A stretch of 64,000 bases of DNA from Bacteroides sp. (lineage in GTDB: Bacteria > Bacteroidota > Bacteroidia > Bacteroidales > Bacteroidaceae), in NCBI GenBank assembly GCA_023665805.1, contig JAMPDJ010000002.1, positions 122,063 to 186,062 on the forward strand, read 5' to 3'. Positions 9,539-18,673 of this stretch are shown piece after piece. The stretch's first letter is position 1, and each line of letters starts with the position of its first letter. The position numbers and the translations under genes are program-made. Below the pieces are notes generated by a model. That model saw nothing but the letters and a program-made list of their open reading frames with translations. It did not search any database and was not told the DNA's origin.

Positions 9539-9547
9539 CAACCGGAT

Positions 9548-10393
9548 ATGACAAAAAAAATAGCTATACAAGGAATAAGAGGGTGCTTCCACGACATCGC
9601 GGCGCATCGCTTCTTCCGCGGCGAGGAGGTGCAGTTGGTGCAATGCAACACTTTCGAGGAGGTGTTTGCAGCCATGAAGCAGGATACCGACATGATTGCC
9701 CTTGTGGCAATAGAGAATACCATAGCAGGCTCCCTGTTGCACAACTACGAACTGCTGCGCGACTCAGGACTGACCATTGTCGGAGAGCACAAGCTGCGCA
9801 TACGGCACAGCATCATGTGCCTGCCCGAAGATGACTGGGAAGACCTGACAGAAGTCAACTCGCATCCCGTGGCTCTAATGCAGTGCCGCGCCTTCCTGGA
9901 AACGCATCCGGGACTGAAAGTGGTGGAAGTTGCCGATACCGCAGGAGCGGCAGCCGACATAAGCAAACACAGAATGCGCGGACATGCGGCCATCTGCCAT
10001 CGCTACGCGGCCGACATCTACGGATTGAAAGTGCTACAGGAGGGTGTCGAGACCAACAAGCACAATTTCACTCGCTTCCTCGTATTGGCCAACCAGGAAA
10101 AGGCAGGGAAGCTACGCGACACCGGACATGCCAACAAGGCCAGTCTGGCTTTCGCCCTGCCACACGAGGAAGGATCCCTGTCGGCAATACTCTCGGTGCT
10201 GTCGTTCTACAAACTCAACCTCACCAAGATACAGTCACTGCCCATCATAGGCAAGGAATGGCAATACATGTTCTACGTGGACGTACATTTCGACAACACG
10301 CAACGCCTGCACCAGGCCGTCAACGCCATCACTCCGCTCACCCAGGAGCTGAAGAATTTGGGCATATACCGCGAGGGGGAACAGACGGTCTGA
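9548..10393 (+). CDS. pheA: Prephenate dehydratase with ACT domain
   Basis: Converts prephenate to phenylpyruvate in phenylalanine synthesis. From Met 9548 it is 281 residues, normal for a monofunctional enzyme. The N-terminal IQGIRGCFHDIAA opens the catalytic domain, the TRF motif is in HNFTRFLVL, and a C-terminal ACT domain follows (SLAFALPHEEGSLSAILSVL...TKIQSLP). The classical ESRP phenylalanine-binding motif reads QSLP here, so feedback control may differ. The frame extends four codons upstream to 9536, but the -7 box at 9531-9538 overlaps that ATG. First gene of the aromatic branch operon. Confidence 0.93.
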   Translation: MTKKIAIQGIRGCFHDIAAHRFFRGEEVQLVQCNTFEEVFAAMKQDTDMIALVAIENTIAGSLLHNYELLRDSGLTIVGEHKLRIRHSIMCLPEDDWEDLTEVNSHPVALMQCRAFLETHPGLKVVEVADTAGAAADISKHRMRGHAAICHRYAADIYGLKVLQEGVETNKHNFTRFLVLANQEKAGKLRDTGHANKASLAFALPHEEGSLSAILSVLSFYKLNLTKIQSLPIIGKEWQYMFYVDVHFDNTQRLHQAVNAITPLTQELKNLGIYREGEQTV

Positions 10394-10435
10394 CCCGCCC
10401 ACCTCTCCCACCCTAACCAGAAACGATTTTTCCGC

Positions 10436-11605
10436 ATGATACAACCAGCAAACAGGCTCAATACCGTAAGCGAATACTACTTCTCTCGCAAACTGAAAGA
10501 AGTCGTCGCCCTCAACTCGCATGGCGCGGACATTATTTCCTTGGCCATCGGAAGCCCCGACATGCCACCATCGCCCGAGACACTGGACACCCTGTGCCTG
10601 GAGGCACGCAAGACGGATGCCCATGGCTACCAGCCCACGGCAGGCATACCGCAGTTGCGACAGGCCATGGCGCGTTTTTACCAACGCTGGTACGGCGTAG
10701 ACCTGGACCCTGCATCAGAGATACAGCCGCTCATAGGTTCCAAGGAAGGCATACTGCATGTCACCCTGGCTTTTGTAAACCCGGGCGACGGAGTGCTTGT
10801 GCCCAATCCCGGCTATCCCACCTACACCTCGCTTAGCAACCTGCTGGGTGCACGCATCGTCAACTACGACCTAATGGAAAATGACGGTTGGCAGCCCGAC
10901 TTCGACCAATTGGAACAGATGGACCTAACCGGCATAAGGCTGATGTGGACCAACTATCCCAACATGCCCACAGGAGGACGTGCACGCAGGGATACATACG
11001 AGCGTCTTGTGCGGTTCGCACGCGAACACGATATAGTCGTAGTGAACGACAACCCCTACTCATTCATCCTGAATGAGGGGGAGAAACTCAGCATCCTGCA
11101 AATTCCAGGAGCGAAGGACTGTTGCATAGAATTCAATTCCATGTCCAAGAGTCACAACATGCCCGGGTGGCGCGTAGGCATGCTGGCCACCAATGCGACA
11201 TTCGTTTCCTGGATACTGAAGGTAAAGAGCAACATCGACAGCGGCACGTTCCGCGCATTGCAACTGGCAGCGGCACAGGCCTACGACAATACCGACACAT
11301 GGCACACGGAAGCCAACATCGCAACATATTCACGCCGCCGCGCCATGGCCATGGAGATAATGGACATATTGCATTGCACCTACGACACCGACCAGACCGG
11401 CATGTTCCTGTGGGGACGCATCCCGGAACATTACGACAACGTGGAGCAGCTGACCGAGCGTGTGTTGCACGAGGCAAGGGTTTTCATCACCCCGGGCTTC
11501 ATCTTCGGCAGCAATGGCAACCGTCATATCCGTATCAGCCTCTGCGCCAAGGACGAGAAATTCAGCGAGGCCGTGGAAAGGATACGCGCCTTGGCTTGGG
11601 ACTGA
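10436..11605 (+). CDS. Class I/II PLP-dependent aminotransferase
   Basis: Fold-type I aminotransferase, 389 residues. The PLP lysine is in FNSMSKSHNMPGWR (near residue 238) and the phosphate-binding NPGYPTY segment is near residue 122. Its place between prephenate dehydratase and DAHP synthase suggests that it transaminates phenylpyruvate and hydroxyphenylpyruvate. The sequence alone would also fit an aspartate or diaminopimelate-type aminotransferase. It begins 42 bp after pheA and is followed by a 148-bp gap without a clear promoter. Confidence 0.88.
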   Translation: MIQPANRLNTVSEYYFSRKLKEVVALNSHGADIISLAIGSPDMPPSPETLDTLCLEARKTDAHGYQPTAGIPQLRQAMARFYQRWYGVDLDPASEIQPLIGSKEGILHVTLAFVNPGDGVLVPNPGYPTYTSLSNLLGARIVNYDLMENDGWQPDFDQLEQMDLTGIRLMWTNYPNMPTGGRARRDTYERLVRFAREHDIVVVNDNPYSFILNEGEKLSILQIPGAKDCCIEFNSMSKSHNMPGWRVGMLATNATFVSWILKVKSNIDSGTFRALQLAAAQAYDNTDTWHTEANIATYSRRRAMAMEIMDILHCTYDTDQTGMFLWGRIPEHYDNVEQLTERVLHEARVFITPGFIFGSNGNRHIRISLCAKDEKFSEAVERIRALAWD

Positions 11606-11753
11606 AACGGCATGCACGTCCGAAATGCCTACTTTCGCGCGCGCATGATATATATAATAAGGTATACTGAGAAACACTTTACATCAGACTAACAACAACC
11701 CGTGGTGCCCCCCACTTGCCAAAGACTGAGGGCATCCCCACAAAGCTAAAGAT

Positions 11754-12818
11754 ATGGAATTAGATCTTCTCCCACTGAACCTACCTTGCGATAGCGAGAG
11801 ACCCTTCGTCATAGCCGGCCCCTGCTCGGCGGAAACCGAGGAGCAAGTAATGAACACCGCACAGATGCTGGCAAGCAAAGGCTGCCACATGTTCCGTGCC
11901 GGCGTGTGGAAGCCACGCACCAAACCGGGCGGTTTTGAAGGTAACGGAGAAAAGGCTCTTCCGTGGATGCAACAGGTAAAACAGGAAACCGGTATGATGA
12001 CTGCCACCGAGGTGGCTACCCCCGAACACGTGGAGCAGGCATTGAAGTACGGCATCGACATCCTGTGGGTAGGCGCACGTACCACAGCCAACCCCTTTGC
12101 CATGCAGGCCCTGGCAGATGCACTGAAAGGCGTGGACGTGCCGGTACTGGTGAAAAACCCTGTGAATCCCGACCTGGAACTGTGGATAGGAGCACTGCAA
12201 CGCATCAACGGCGCCGGCATAAAACGTCTGGGAGCAATACACCGGGGATTCTCCAGCTATGAGAAGAAACTATACCGCAACATACCCATGTGGCAGATTC
12301 CATTAGAGCTGCATCGCCGCATCCCAAGCTTGCCCATAGTCAGCGACCCAAGCCACATCAGCGGCCGCCGCGACCTCATAGCCCCACTATGCCAACAGGC
12401 CATGGATCTGGGAATGGACGGTCTCATCGTGGAATGCCATTGCGACCCCGACCGTGCCTGGAGCGATGCATCACAACAGGTCACTCCCGAGGTACTGGAC
12501 TACATCCTGTCCATCCTCATCATTCGCGAGAACATAGACATTACCTCATCGCTCGGCACGCTGCGCAAAGGCATAGACGAAATAGACAACGAGCTGATCG
12601 ACCTTCTGGCCAGACGCATGGGCATCTCCAGAGAAATAGGAGCATACAAACGCGACAACAGCATAACCATCGTGCAGGCCAAACGATACAGCGAAATACT
12701 GGCCAAGCGTGCGGCCCAGGGTGCCCTAAAGGGCATCGATGCCGAATGCATCAAGAAAATCTTTGAGAGCATACACGAGGAGAGCGTGCGCCAGCAGATG
12801 GAAATTATCAACAAATAA
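11754..12818 (+). CDS. Bifunctional DAHP synthase / chorismate mutase
   Basis: A fusion of two shikimate-pathway activities in 354 residues. Residues 1-260 are a type I-beta DAHP synthase (IAGPCSAETEEQV, VWKPRTKPGGFEG, VSDPSHISGRR) joining PEP and erythrose-4-phosphate. Residues about 265-350 are an AroQ-class chorismate mutase (LRKGIDEIDNELIDLLARRM, IGAYKRD). In Bacteroidetes and Bacillus such fusions let chorismate or prephenate control the synthase through the mutase domain; that is family knowledge. tyrA begins 2 bp after the stop, suggesting coupled translation. Confidence 0.95.
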   Translation: MELDLLPLNLPCDSERPFVIAGPCSAETEEQVMNTAQMLASKGCHMFRAGVWKPRTKPGGFEGNGEKALPWMQQVKQETGMMTATEVATPEHVEQALKYGIDILWVGARTTANPFAMQALADALKGVDVPVLVKNPVNPDLELWIGALQRINGAGIKRLGAIHRGFSSYEKKLYRNIPMWQIPLELHRRIPSLPIVSDPSHISGRRDLIAPLCQQAMDLGMDGLIVECHCDPDRAWSDASQQVTPEVLDYILSILIIRENIDITSSLGTLRKGIDEIDNELIDLLARRMGISREIGAYKRDNSITIVQAKRYSEILAKRAAQGALKGIDAECIKKIFESIHEESVRQQMEIINK

Positions 12819-12820
12819 TC

Positions 12821-13594
12821 ATGAGAATACTTATCCTCGGTGCCGGCAAGATGGGCAGTTTCTTCACGGATGTGCTCAGCTTCGACCACGAGTGCGCCGT
12901 TTACGAGATAGATTCACGCCGCATGCGTTTCCTCTACAACACCCGCCGGTTTACCTGCATGGAGGAAATACGCGACTTCAAGCCGGAATTGGTAATCAAT
13001 GCCGTCACGCTCAAATATACGCTGACTGTCTTCGAGGAGGTCATACCGTATCTGCCCAAGGACTGCATCATCAGCGACATCTCCAGCGTAAAGACAGGCT
13101 TCAAGGAGTTCTACGAGAAGACGGGCATGCGATATGTCAGCACGCACCCTATGTTCGGTCCCACATTTGCCAACCTGGGAGCACTGAGTACGGAGAATGC
13201 CATCGTTATCACCGAAGGAGATTACATGGGACGCATCTTCTTCCTGGACCTTTTCCGCCGTCTGGGCTTGAACGTGCATGAATACTCCTTTGAGGAACAT
13301 GACGAGGCCATGGCATACTCGTTATCCGTTCCGTTTGTCAGCACGTTCGTTTTCTCGGCCGTCATGAAGCATCAGGACGCTCCTGGCACAACATTCAAAC
13401 GTCATCACAAGATTGCACGCGGAGTGCTCTCCGAGGACGATACCCTGCTGAGGGAGATACTTTTCAATCCTCGCACCAAGCACCACGTGGAGAACATACG
13501 TGCCGAGCTGAAGCAATTGATACAGATAATCGACGACAAGGACGAGGATGCCATGCATGCCTATCTGACGAAAATCAGGAAGAATCTGGAATAA
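12821..13594 (+). CDS. tyrA: Prephenate dehydrogenase
   Basis: Oxidative decarboxylation of prephenate to 4-hydroxyphenylpyruvate in tyrosine synthesis. The 257-residue protein has an N-terminal NAD(P) motif (ILGAGKMGSFF, residues 5-15), SDISSVKTG and the catalytic-type histidine segment STHPMFGP. It is shorter than TyrA proteins that carry an ACT domain and has none, so regulation must lie elsewhere. It starts 2 bp after the DAHP synthase/chorismate mutase stop. Confidence 0.93.
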   Translation: MRILILGAGKMGSFFTDVLSFDHECAVYEIDSRRMRFLYNTRRFTCMEEIRDFKPELVINAVTLKYTLTVFEEVIPYLPKDCIISDISSVKTGFKEFYEKTGMRYVSTHPMFGPTFANLGALSTENAIVITEGDYMGRIFFLDLFRRLGLNVHEYSFEEHDEAMAYSLSVPFVSTFVFSAVMKHQDAPGTTFKRHHKIARGVLSEDDTLLREILFNPRTKHHVENIRAELKQLIQIIDDKDEDAMHAYLTKIRKNLE

Positions 13595-13604
13595 GCCTGG
13601 AAAT

Positions 13605-14090
13605 ATGAAAAGGATAGGCATATTGTCGGATACACATGGCCATTGGGACGAACGCTATGCCCAATACTTTGCGGAACGCGACGAGATATGGCATGCGGGC
13701 GACATCGGTTCGGTGGCCTTGATGGAACGCCTGCAGGAAATATGTCCTGTGCGTGCCGTGTATGGCAACATAGACGGCGGGGAACTGCGACGGATGCACA
13801 CCGACACCCTATCGTGGCAATGCGAGGATGCACATGTACTGATGACACACATTGGCGGGTATCCCGGCAAATACGACCCGCGGATACGCCAACGCCTGAC
13901 GCAAGAGTCCCCGGACCTCTTTATCAGTGGCCATAGCCATATCCTCAAGGTGATATACGACGACAAGCTACACTGCCTGCACATAAATCCCGGTGCCGCA
14001 GGCCTGCAAGGATGGCAGACGGTGCGCACTCTGGTACGCCTCTGCGTGACAGGCAAACAGTTTCATGACTTGGAAGTAATAGAATTGTAG
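13605..14090 (+). CDS. YfcE/MJ0936-type metallophosphoesterase
   Basis: Calcineurin-like phosphoesterase of 161 residues. The metal-binding motifs appear in order: SDTHGH (8-13), HAGDIG, GNIDG and SGHSH, with a later NPGAAG. Members cleave simple phosphodiesters in vitro; the natural substrate is unknown. It starts 10 bp after tyrA and is probably read through from the aromatic operon. Confidence 0.9.
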   Translation: MKRIGILSDTHGHWDERYAQYFAERDEIWHAGDIGSVALMERLQEICPVRAVYGNIDGGELRRMHTDTLSWQCEDAHVLMTHIGGYPGKYDPRIRQRLTQESPDLFISGHSHILKVIYDDKLHCLHINPGAAGLQGWQTVRTLVRLCVTGKQFHDLEVIEL

Positions 14091-14091
14091 C

Positions 14092-14820
14092 ATGATAGGA
14101 ACCATCACCAATACCTGCACCATAATCATAGGCAGTCTGGCAGGAGCCGCACTTAAACAGCGCATCCGTCCAGAATGGCAAGGAGTATTGTACACGGCCA
14201 TGGGACTGGCGTCTCTGGCATTGGGATTCAATGCCGTATGCAAGAACATGCCACAGAGCCAATATCCCGTATTGTTCGTGCTGTCCCTGGCCATAGGTTC
14301 CTTGGCGGGTACCATGCTGAACCTGGCCGGACGCTTCGACGGACTTGTGGCGCGTCTTCGCGGAAAAGGCAAGATTTCTACGGCCAGCCCTCGTCCAGGC
14401 CATAATCTGGCACAAGGTCTTTCCACAGGCATATTGCTCTACTGCATAGGCACGCTCAGCATACTGGGTCCTATCAACAGTGCCCTGCTGAGGGACGAGA
14501 CTTTCCTGCTGACCAATGCCACACTGGATCTTGTGACCAGTGCGGTACTTGCCGCTACCTACGGATACGGTATGGTGTGGGCTGCACCGGTATTGTTCTG
14601 TTGGCAAGGAGCATGGTACATGACGGCAAAGCTGTTCGGCGACATCATTCCGGACGAGTTGCTGTGCGAGATGAGCATTGTCGGAGGCACATTGATTGCC
14701 GCCTCAGGATTGGGCATACTTGGCATCAGGGATTGCAAGACACTGAATCTTCTGCCATCTCTCTTTGTTCCTGTAGTGTTTTTCCTGCTTATGTCGCTGA
14801 CAGAATGCTTTTGGCATTGA
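14092..14820 (+). CDS. DUF554 family membrane protein
   Basis: A 242-residue inner-membrane protein with about six hydrophobic segments and the family opening IGTITNTCTIIIGSLAGAALK. DUF554 proteins are suspected transporters but no substrate is established. It starts 1 bp after the phosphoesterase stop, so it belongs to the same transcript. The internal GGTLIAASGLGILG segment near the C-terminus is typical of the family. Confidence 0.88.
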   Translation: MIGTITNTCTIIIGSLAGAALKQRIRPEWQGVLYTAMGLASLALGFNAVCKNMPQSQYPVLFVLSLAIGSLAGTMLNLAGRFDGLVARLRGKGKISTASPRPGHNLAQGLSTGILLYCIGTLSILGPINSALLRDETFLLTNATLDLVTSAVLAATYGYGMVWAAPVLFCWQGAWYMTAKLFGDIIPDELLCEMSIVGGTLIAASGLGILGIRDCKTLNLLPSLFVPVVFFLLMSLTECFWH

Positions 14821-14907
14821 CATTATATTCATGAGATGTTGCCACGAGGCACCGTCCGCCACCTGATCCATAACAAATTGAACCCATCAACAGCCATCCC
14901 CCCTCTG

Positions 14908-15570
14908 ATGATAACGATTGCGCACATCTACAACGACTTTGACAGCAAATTCGGCATTCCGCGACAAAGCGGAATGGTGAACGGACTGGAATCGCGTATC
15001 GTATTCACTCCGGAGTATCGCAACGTGGAAGCATTGCGCGGACTGGATGGTTTCTCGCACATCTGGCTGCTGTGGGACTTCAGCATGGCGCATGCATCCA
15101 AATGGTCTCCCACCGTGCGCCCGCCACGTTTGGGCGGCAACAAGCGCATGGGCGTATGGGCCACACGCTCACCTTTTCGCCCAAACAACATAGGCCTGTC
15201 CTCGGTGCGCATTCTGCGCATTGAGCCGGACACGCCCGAAGGACCTGTGATATATGTGGAAGGGGCCGACCTGATGAGCGGTACGCCCATTCTGGACATC
15301 AAGCCCTACCTGCCTTTCACCGATTCACATCCAGATGCTACTGCCGGTTGGACAGCCGAAGTGCGCACCGCTCCTTTGAACGTAATAATCACAGAAGAAG
15401 CACGCAGGCGATACGACTTCACACCCAGTATCTGGAAAACGATAGAGGGCATACTCGCCGGAGACCCGCGCCCGCATTACCAGAACAATCCGGAACGCAT
15501 CTACAGTTTCGAGTTCCATGGCCACACCATCCGATTCCGAGTAAATGGCAATACTGCCACGGTATTGTAA
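14908..15570 (+). CDS. trmO: tRNA N6-threonylcarbamoyladenosine-37 N6-methyltransferase
   Basis: TrmO/TsaA-like (YaeB) SAM-dependent enzyme that methylates t6A37 in tRNA-Thr. From Met 14908 it is 220 residues and starts like its family (ITIAHIYNDFDSKFGIPRQSG). Diagnostic segments include LDGFSHIWLLWDF, RPPRLGG and WATRSPFRPNNIGLS. The frame is open from 14836, but those extra 24 residues do not look like the family. It lies downstream of DUF554 and converges with the HAD gene. Confidence 0.9.
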   Translation: MITIAHIYNDFDSKFGIPRQSGMVNGLESRIVFTPEYRNVEALRGLDGFSHIWLLWDFSMAHASKWSPTVRPPRLGGNKRMGVWATRSPFRPNNIGLSSVRILRIEPDTPEGPVIYVEGADLMSGTPILDIKPYLPFTDSHPDATAGWTAEVRTAPLNVIITEEARRRYDFTPSIWKTIEGILAGDPRPHYQNNPERIYSFEFHGHTIRFRVNGNTATVL

Positions 15571-15664
15571 ACAGGCAACCGGACCGCCGCAAACCAGTAA
15601 TACCATTCACGATTTCTTTTGCGTCTGCCAGCAACAATGGCAACGTTCCTGTCCATCCAACGTG

Positions 15665-16483
15665 TCAGATCCGATCAAGCAACCCCTCCAACACCTGCGC
15701 CAGCCCATCCTGAGCAGCAGATGGAGCCACCACATCAGCAACACTACGGACATCCGGATGCGCGTTGCCCATGGCTATGCCCATGGAGGCCAGGCGTATC
15801 ATGCCGATGTCATTGTGCCCGTCACCTGCGGCAACAAGCTGATGACAGGTCACGCCCAACCGCTCCATCAGTCTGGAAAGCGCATCGGCCTTGTCCACGC
15901 CTTGTCGAACCACCTCCAGAAAATAAGGATCGCTGATATAGGCATCGGCCACGCCTCGTAGACGCTCCAAGACCTCGCGCTGCATGGCAGGCATTGTACC
16001 GGGGTCTCCGCTGATGATGCACTTGGGCAATGGCAATGGTATTTGCGCAATGAAGTCCGAAACGGCACGGACAGGCATGCCATTGCGCTGATGCGAAATG
16101 CGGACATAAGGATCGTCTGGCGACTCGGTACAGATATATCCGTCGGCATAGGTAAAGACGGCATGCCCCGGACGACGGCCACACTCCAGCACCACAGGCA
16201 GAGCCTCATCGGGCAAAGATGCCGTGTAAATGACCTTTCCTGAAGCATAGTCCATCACCAGGCCACCGTTAAAGCCTATGATATATCCGCCGTAATCATC
16301 CATACCCATCATCCGTGCGACAGGCATAATACCCTGCGGGGGACGGCCACTGGCTATGCACAAGTGCATGCCACGCTTCTGCAGTGCCTGTATAACCCGA
16401 ACCGTACGTGCGGAAACGGAACCATCAGGACGTGTGAGTGTGCCGTCTATGTCCACGGCAAGAAGGCGATATGATTGTGACAT
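15665..16483 (-). CDS. Cof-type HAD family hydrolase
   Basis: Sugar-phosphate-type phosphatase of the Cof subfamily, 272 residues. Motif I is VDIDGTLT (10-17) with the two aspartates. The C2 cap is in the middle, and motif IV is AAGDGHNDIGMI near residue 218. Substrates in this family are sugar phosphates, FMN or PLP; it cannot be narrowed. It lies 37 bp downstream of the RNA methylase gene and may be last in a three-gene minus-strand unit. Confidence 0.88.
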   Translation of the reverse strand: MSQSYRLLAVDIDGTLTRPDGSVSARTVRVIQALQKRGMHLCIASGRPPQGIMPVARMMGMDDYGGYIIGFNGGLVMDYASGKVIYTASLPDEALPVVLECGRRPGHAVFTYADGYICTESPDDPYVRISHQRNGMPVRAVSDFIAQIPLPLPKCIISGDPGTMPAMQREVLERLRGVADAYISDPYFLEVVRQGVDKADALSRLMERLGVTCHQLVAAGDGHNDIGMIRLASMGIAMGNAHPDVRSVADVVAPSAAQDGLAQVLEGLLDRI

Positions 16484-16520
16484 GGTATAAGAGCGTTATA
16501 ATATAATTAAGGTATATGCA

Positions 16521-17324
16521 TCACTGTCTCTTTCCCAATTCCCAACATGCCACACCTGCTGCAGCGGCCACATTGAGCGAGTCTACACCATAGGCCATGG
16601 GAATCTTAACCACGAAATCGGCCTCTTCTATAGTAGCACGTGGCAATCCGTCGCCCTCGTTGCCCATGATTATGGCCAGACGGTCCTGTGCCTTCAGCAC
16701 CGGTGAATCTATACCTATGCTACGATTCTTCAGAGCCATGGCACAAGTGCTGAATCCGGAGCTACGCAACTGCCCATAATCATCCAGCCATGTCCATGGA
16801 ACCAGAAACACACTGCCCATGGACACACGTATGGCACGGCGGTTCCAGGGATCGCATGTGGTACGTGTAACCAATACGGCATCCATCCCCAAGGCTGCGG
16901 CACAACGGAAAATGGCTCCAACATTGGTAGCATCCACCACCCCGTCTATCACCACCACGCGATGTGCTCCGGAGATAACGTCCTCCAAATGGCGTTCGGC
17001 CGGACGACGCATGGCACACAGCACCCCACGTGTCAATGTGTATCCGGTAAGATTTGCCAGAAGTTCACGCTCGCCGGTATAAACCTCGGCACCACACACT
17101 TGCAACGCCTCGACTATCTCACGGGCATCACCGGACAGGTGCCTTTCCTCACACAAAAGGGAGACCGGTTCGTATCCGGCCTTCAAAGCCACGGAGATTA
17201 CTTTGGGACTTTCGGCAATGAAGAGTCCATTGGATGGGTCCAAACGGTTGCGCAACTGCGCCTCGGTAAGGCGGCTGAACGGCAGAACACGCTTGTCGTT
17301 GATATCTGTTATCCTGTGTATCAT
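16521..17324 (-). CDS. SpoU/TrmH-type RNA 2'-O-methyltransferase
   Basis: SPOUT methyltransferase, 267 residues from Met 17324. The N-terminal part resembles the SpoU substrate-binding domain (about residues 15-80). The knotted SAM-binding domain carries VDATNVGAIFRCAAALG, IMGNEGDGL and SLNVAAAAGVACWE. The target is rRNA or tRNA ribose, not resolved further. The frame is open to 17399, but the ATG at 17324 overlaps the stop codon of the upstream flavoprotein gene (ATGA), the expected arrangement for coupling. Confidence 0.9.
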   Translation of the reverse strand: MIHRITDINDKRVLPFSRLTEAQLRNRLDPSNGLFIAESPKVISVALKAGYEPVSLLCEERHLSGDAREIVEALQVCGAEVYTGERELLANLTGYTLTRGVLCAMRRPAERHLEDVISGAHRVVVIDGVVDATNVGAIFRCAAALGMDAVLVTRTTCDPWNRRAIRVSMGSVFLVPWTWLDDYGQLRSSGFSTCAMALKNRSIGIDSPVLKAQDRLAIIMGNEGDGLPRATIEEADFVVKIPMAYGVDSLNVAAAAGVACWELGKRQ

Positions 17325-18508
17325 GATCGGGATATGTTCAATAAAACGGATTTGTACTCCCTCTCCAAGGCACGTGCCACAGTATCCGCCATGGTCCATG
17401 CCGCCTGCAGATTGAAACCTCCGGTCACGCCATCCACATCCAGCACCTCACCGGCAAAGTATAGACGAGGAATGGCCTTGCACCTTAAAGTGGAAGCGTC
17501 CACATTAGTCAGGCCAATACCGCCTGCAGTGACAAATTCTTCCTTATGTGGCACACGGCCCGTTATAGAATAGTTATCGGAAGTTAGCACGGCCGCCAGC
17601 CGGTTCATCTGCTTACGCCCTACCCCGCTCCAGCGATGCCCCGGCTCTATGCCGGCACGTGCAATCAAGTATTCCCAATGGCGGGAAGTCAATGCCTCCG
17701 GACGGTAGTTGGCCACCAGGCGCGAGGATTGCGCCATGGCAATTCCATGCAGCATGTCCATGGTCTCCTGTCCTGAAGCCCCACCCAGCCAATTCATCAC
17801 CAAATTGGCACGGTAACCGCATTCCCACAGATACCGCGCAGCATAGGACGAAAGACGCAATATACAAGGTCCGGACAGGCCGTCGTGCGTAATCAGCGTG
17901 GTGCCGACGGCACGATGGGATGTGCCGCCTATGGCGGCCACACTGTCAGACACCAAAGTACCGCTGAGACGTTCCAACCCCGTAGACTCCAGCTTGAACG
18001 GAAAAAGCGACGGCACAGGGGGGACAATCTCCAGACCATGCCTTTGAAACCATGACAAGTCCCTGGCTCCACCTGTGGTGACTACCACGGCATCATAGTC
18101 CAGAAGTTCATCTGGGGTAAGGCGGCTGCTACATTGTATATCCAGACCGCCACGTAGCACGTTGACTATTTCCATGGCCCGTTGACTGCGCGGAAACACA
18201 CACTCATCCTCCTGGGTAACCAGATGGACTCCATGTTCCTCAAACCACGACATGGTGTCCCATTGATTCCACTCGTACATCAGTTTTTTCATCAGGCGAT
18301 GACCACGAGGATAAACCTCGGCAAGATTGCCTACGAGGTTAAAGGAATTGGTCAGGTTGCATCTGCCGCCCCCCGTAACAGCGACCTTCTTTAGAGGACG
18401 GTCCTGTGCCTCGAAAACCCTGACCTCTAATTGAGGACACAACTCCCTTATCCTTTGAGCGGCAAAGCAACCTGCCGCTCCTGCGCCGATGATGGCAATC
18501 CTCTTCAT
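17321..18508 (-). CDS. HI0933/YhiN-family flavoprotein
   Basis: FAD-dependent oxidoreductase of the HI0933 family, 395 residues. The N-terminal dinucleotide fold is IIGAGAAGCFAAQRI (5-19), followed by the family signature VAVTGGGRCNLTN. A second conserved region near the C-terminus (VTAGGIGLTNVDAST, LYFAGEVLDVDGVTGGFNLQAAW) closes the FAD site. The physiological reaction is not known. It overlaps the RNA methylase gene by 4 bp. A -7 box TATCTTTG lies at 18544-18551. Confidence 0.9.
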   Translation of the reverse strand: MKRIAIIGAGAAGCFAAQRIRELCPQLEVRVFEAQDRPLKKVAVTGGGRCNLTNSFNLVGNLAEVYPRGHRLMKKLMYEWNQWDTMSWFEEHGVHLVTQEDECVFPRSQRAMEIVNVLRGGLDIQCSSRLTPDELLDYDAVVVTTGGARDLSWFQRHGLEIVPPVPSLFPFKLESTGLERLSGTLVSDSVAAIGGTSHRAVGTTLITHDGLSGPCILRLSSYAARYLWECGYRANLVMNWLGGASGQETMDMLHGIAMAQSSRLVANYRPEALTSRHWEYLIARAGIEPGHRWSGVGRKQMNRLAAVLTSDNYSITGRVPHKEEFVTAGGIGLTNVDASTLRCKAIPRLYFAGEVLDVDGVTGGFNLQAAWTMADTVARALEREYKSVLLNISRS

Positions 18509-18543
18509 TTATTATCAAGTGCGTGTTGGAAATATACCTTATG

Positions 18544-18551
18544 CAAAGATA
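18544..18551 (-). promoter_or_regulatory. -7 box of the flavoprotein-methylase unit
   Basis: Minus-strand TATCTTTG, an exact TAnnTTTG match, 35 bp upstream of the flavoprotein ATG. No clear TTG at -33. Confidence 0.4.
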
Positions 18552-18633
18552 GCAAAAAATATCCATAGGCAGGTAAAACGTCGACTTTCAGGCATAAAGG
18601 ATGGAGTTTTATGGCATTCGGAGAAGATTTTCC

Positions 18634-18664
18634 TTGCAATTATCCGCATAAATAAGTAATTTTG
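18634..18664 (+). promoter_or_regulatory. Promoter of trmD
   Basis: TTG (18634-18636) and TAATTTTG (18657-18664) are spaced 20 bp apart, a full match to the Bacteroidetes promoter. The -7 box ends 9 bp before the trmD ATG, so the mRNA would have almost no leader. Confidence 0.6.
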
Positions 18665-18673
18665 TGCACAGTT

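Larger units (their letters stand above)
9139..9547 (+). other. Long intergenic region upstream of pheA
   Basis: About 400 bp without a credible gene. It holds the 23-bp-period tandem array (9230-9292) and the pheA -7 box (9531-9538). Short open frames crossing it do not resemble proteins. Confidence 0.7.
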
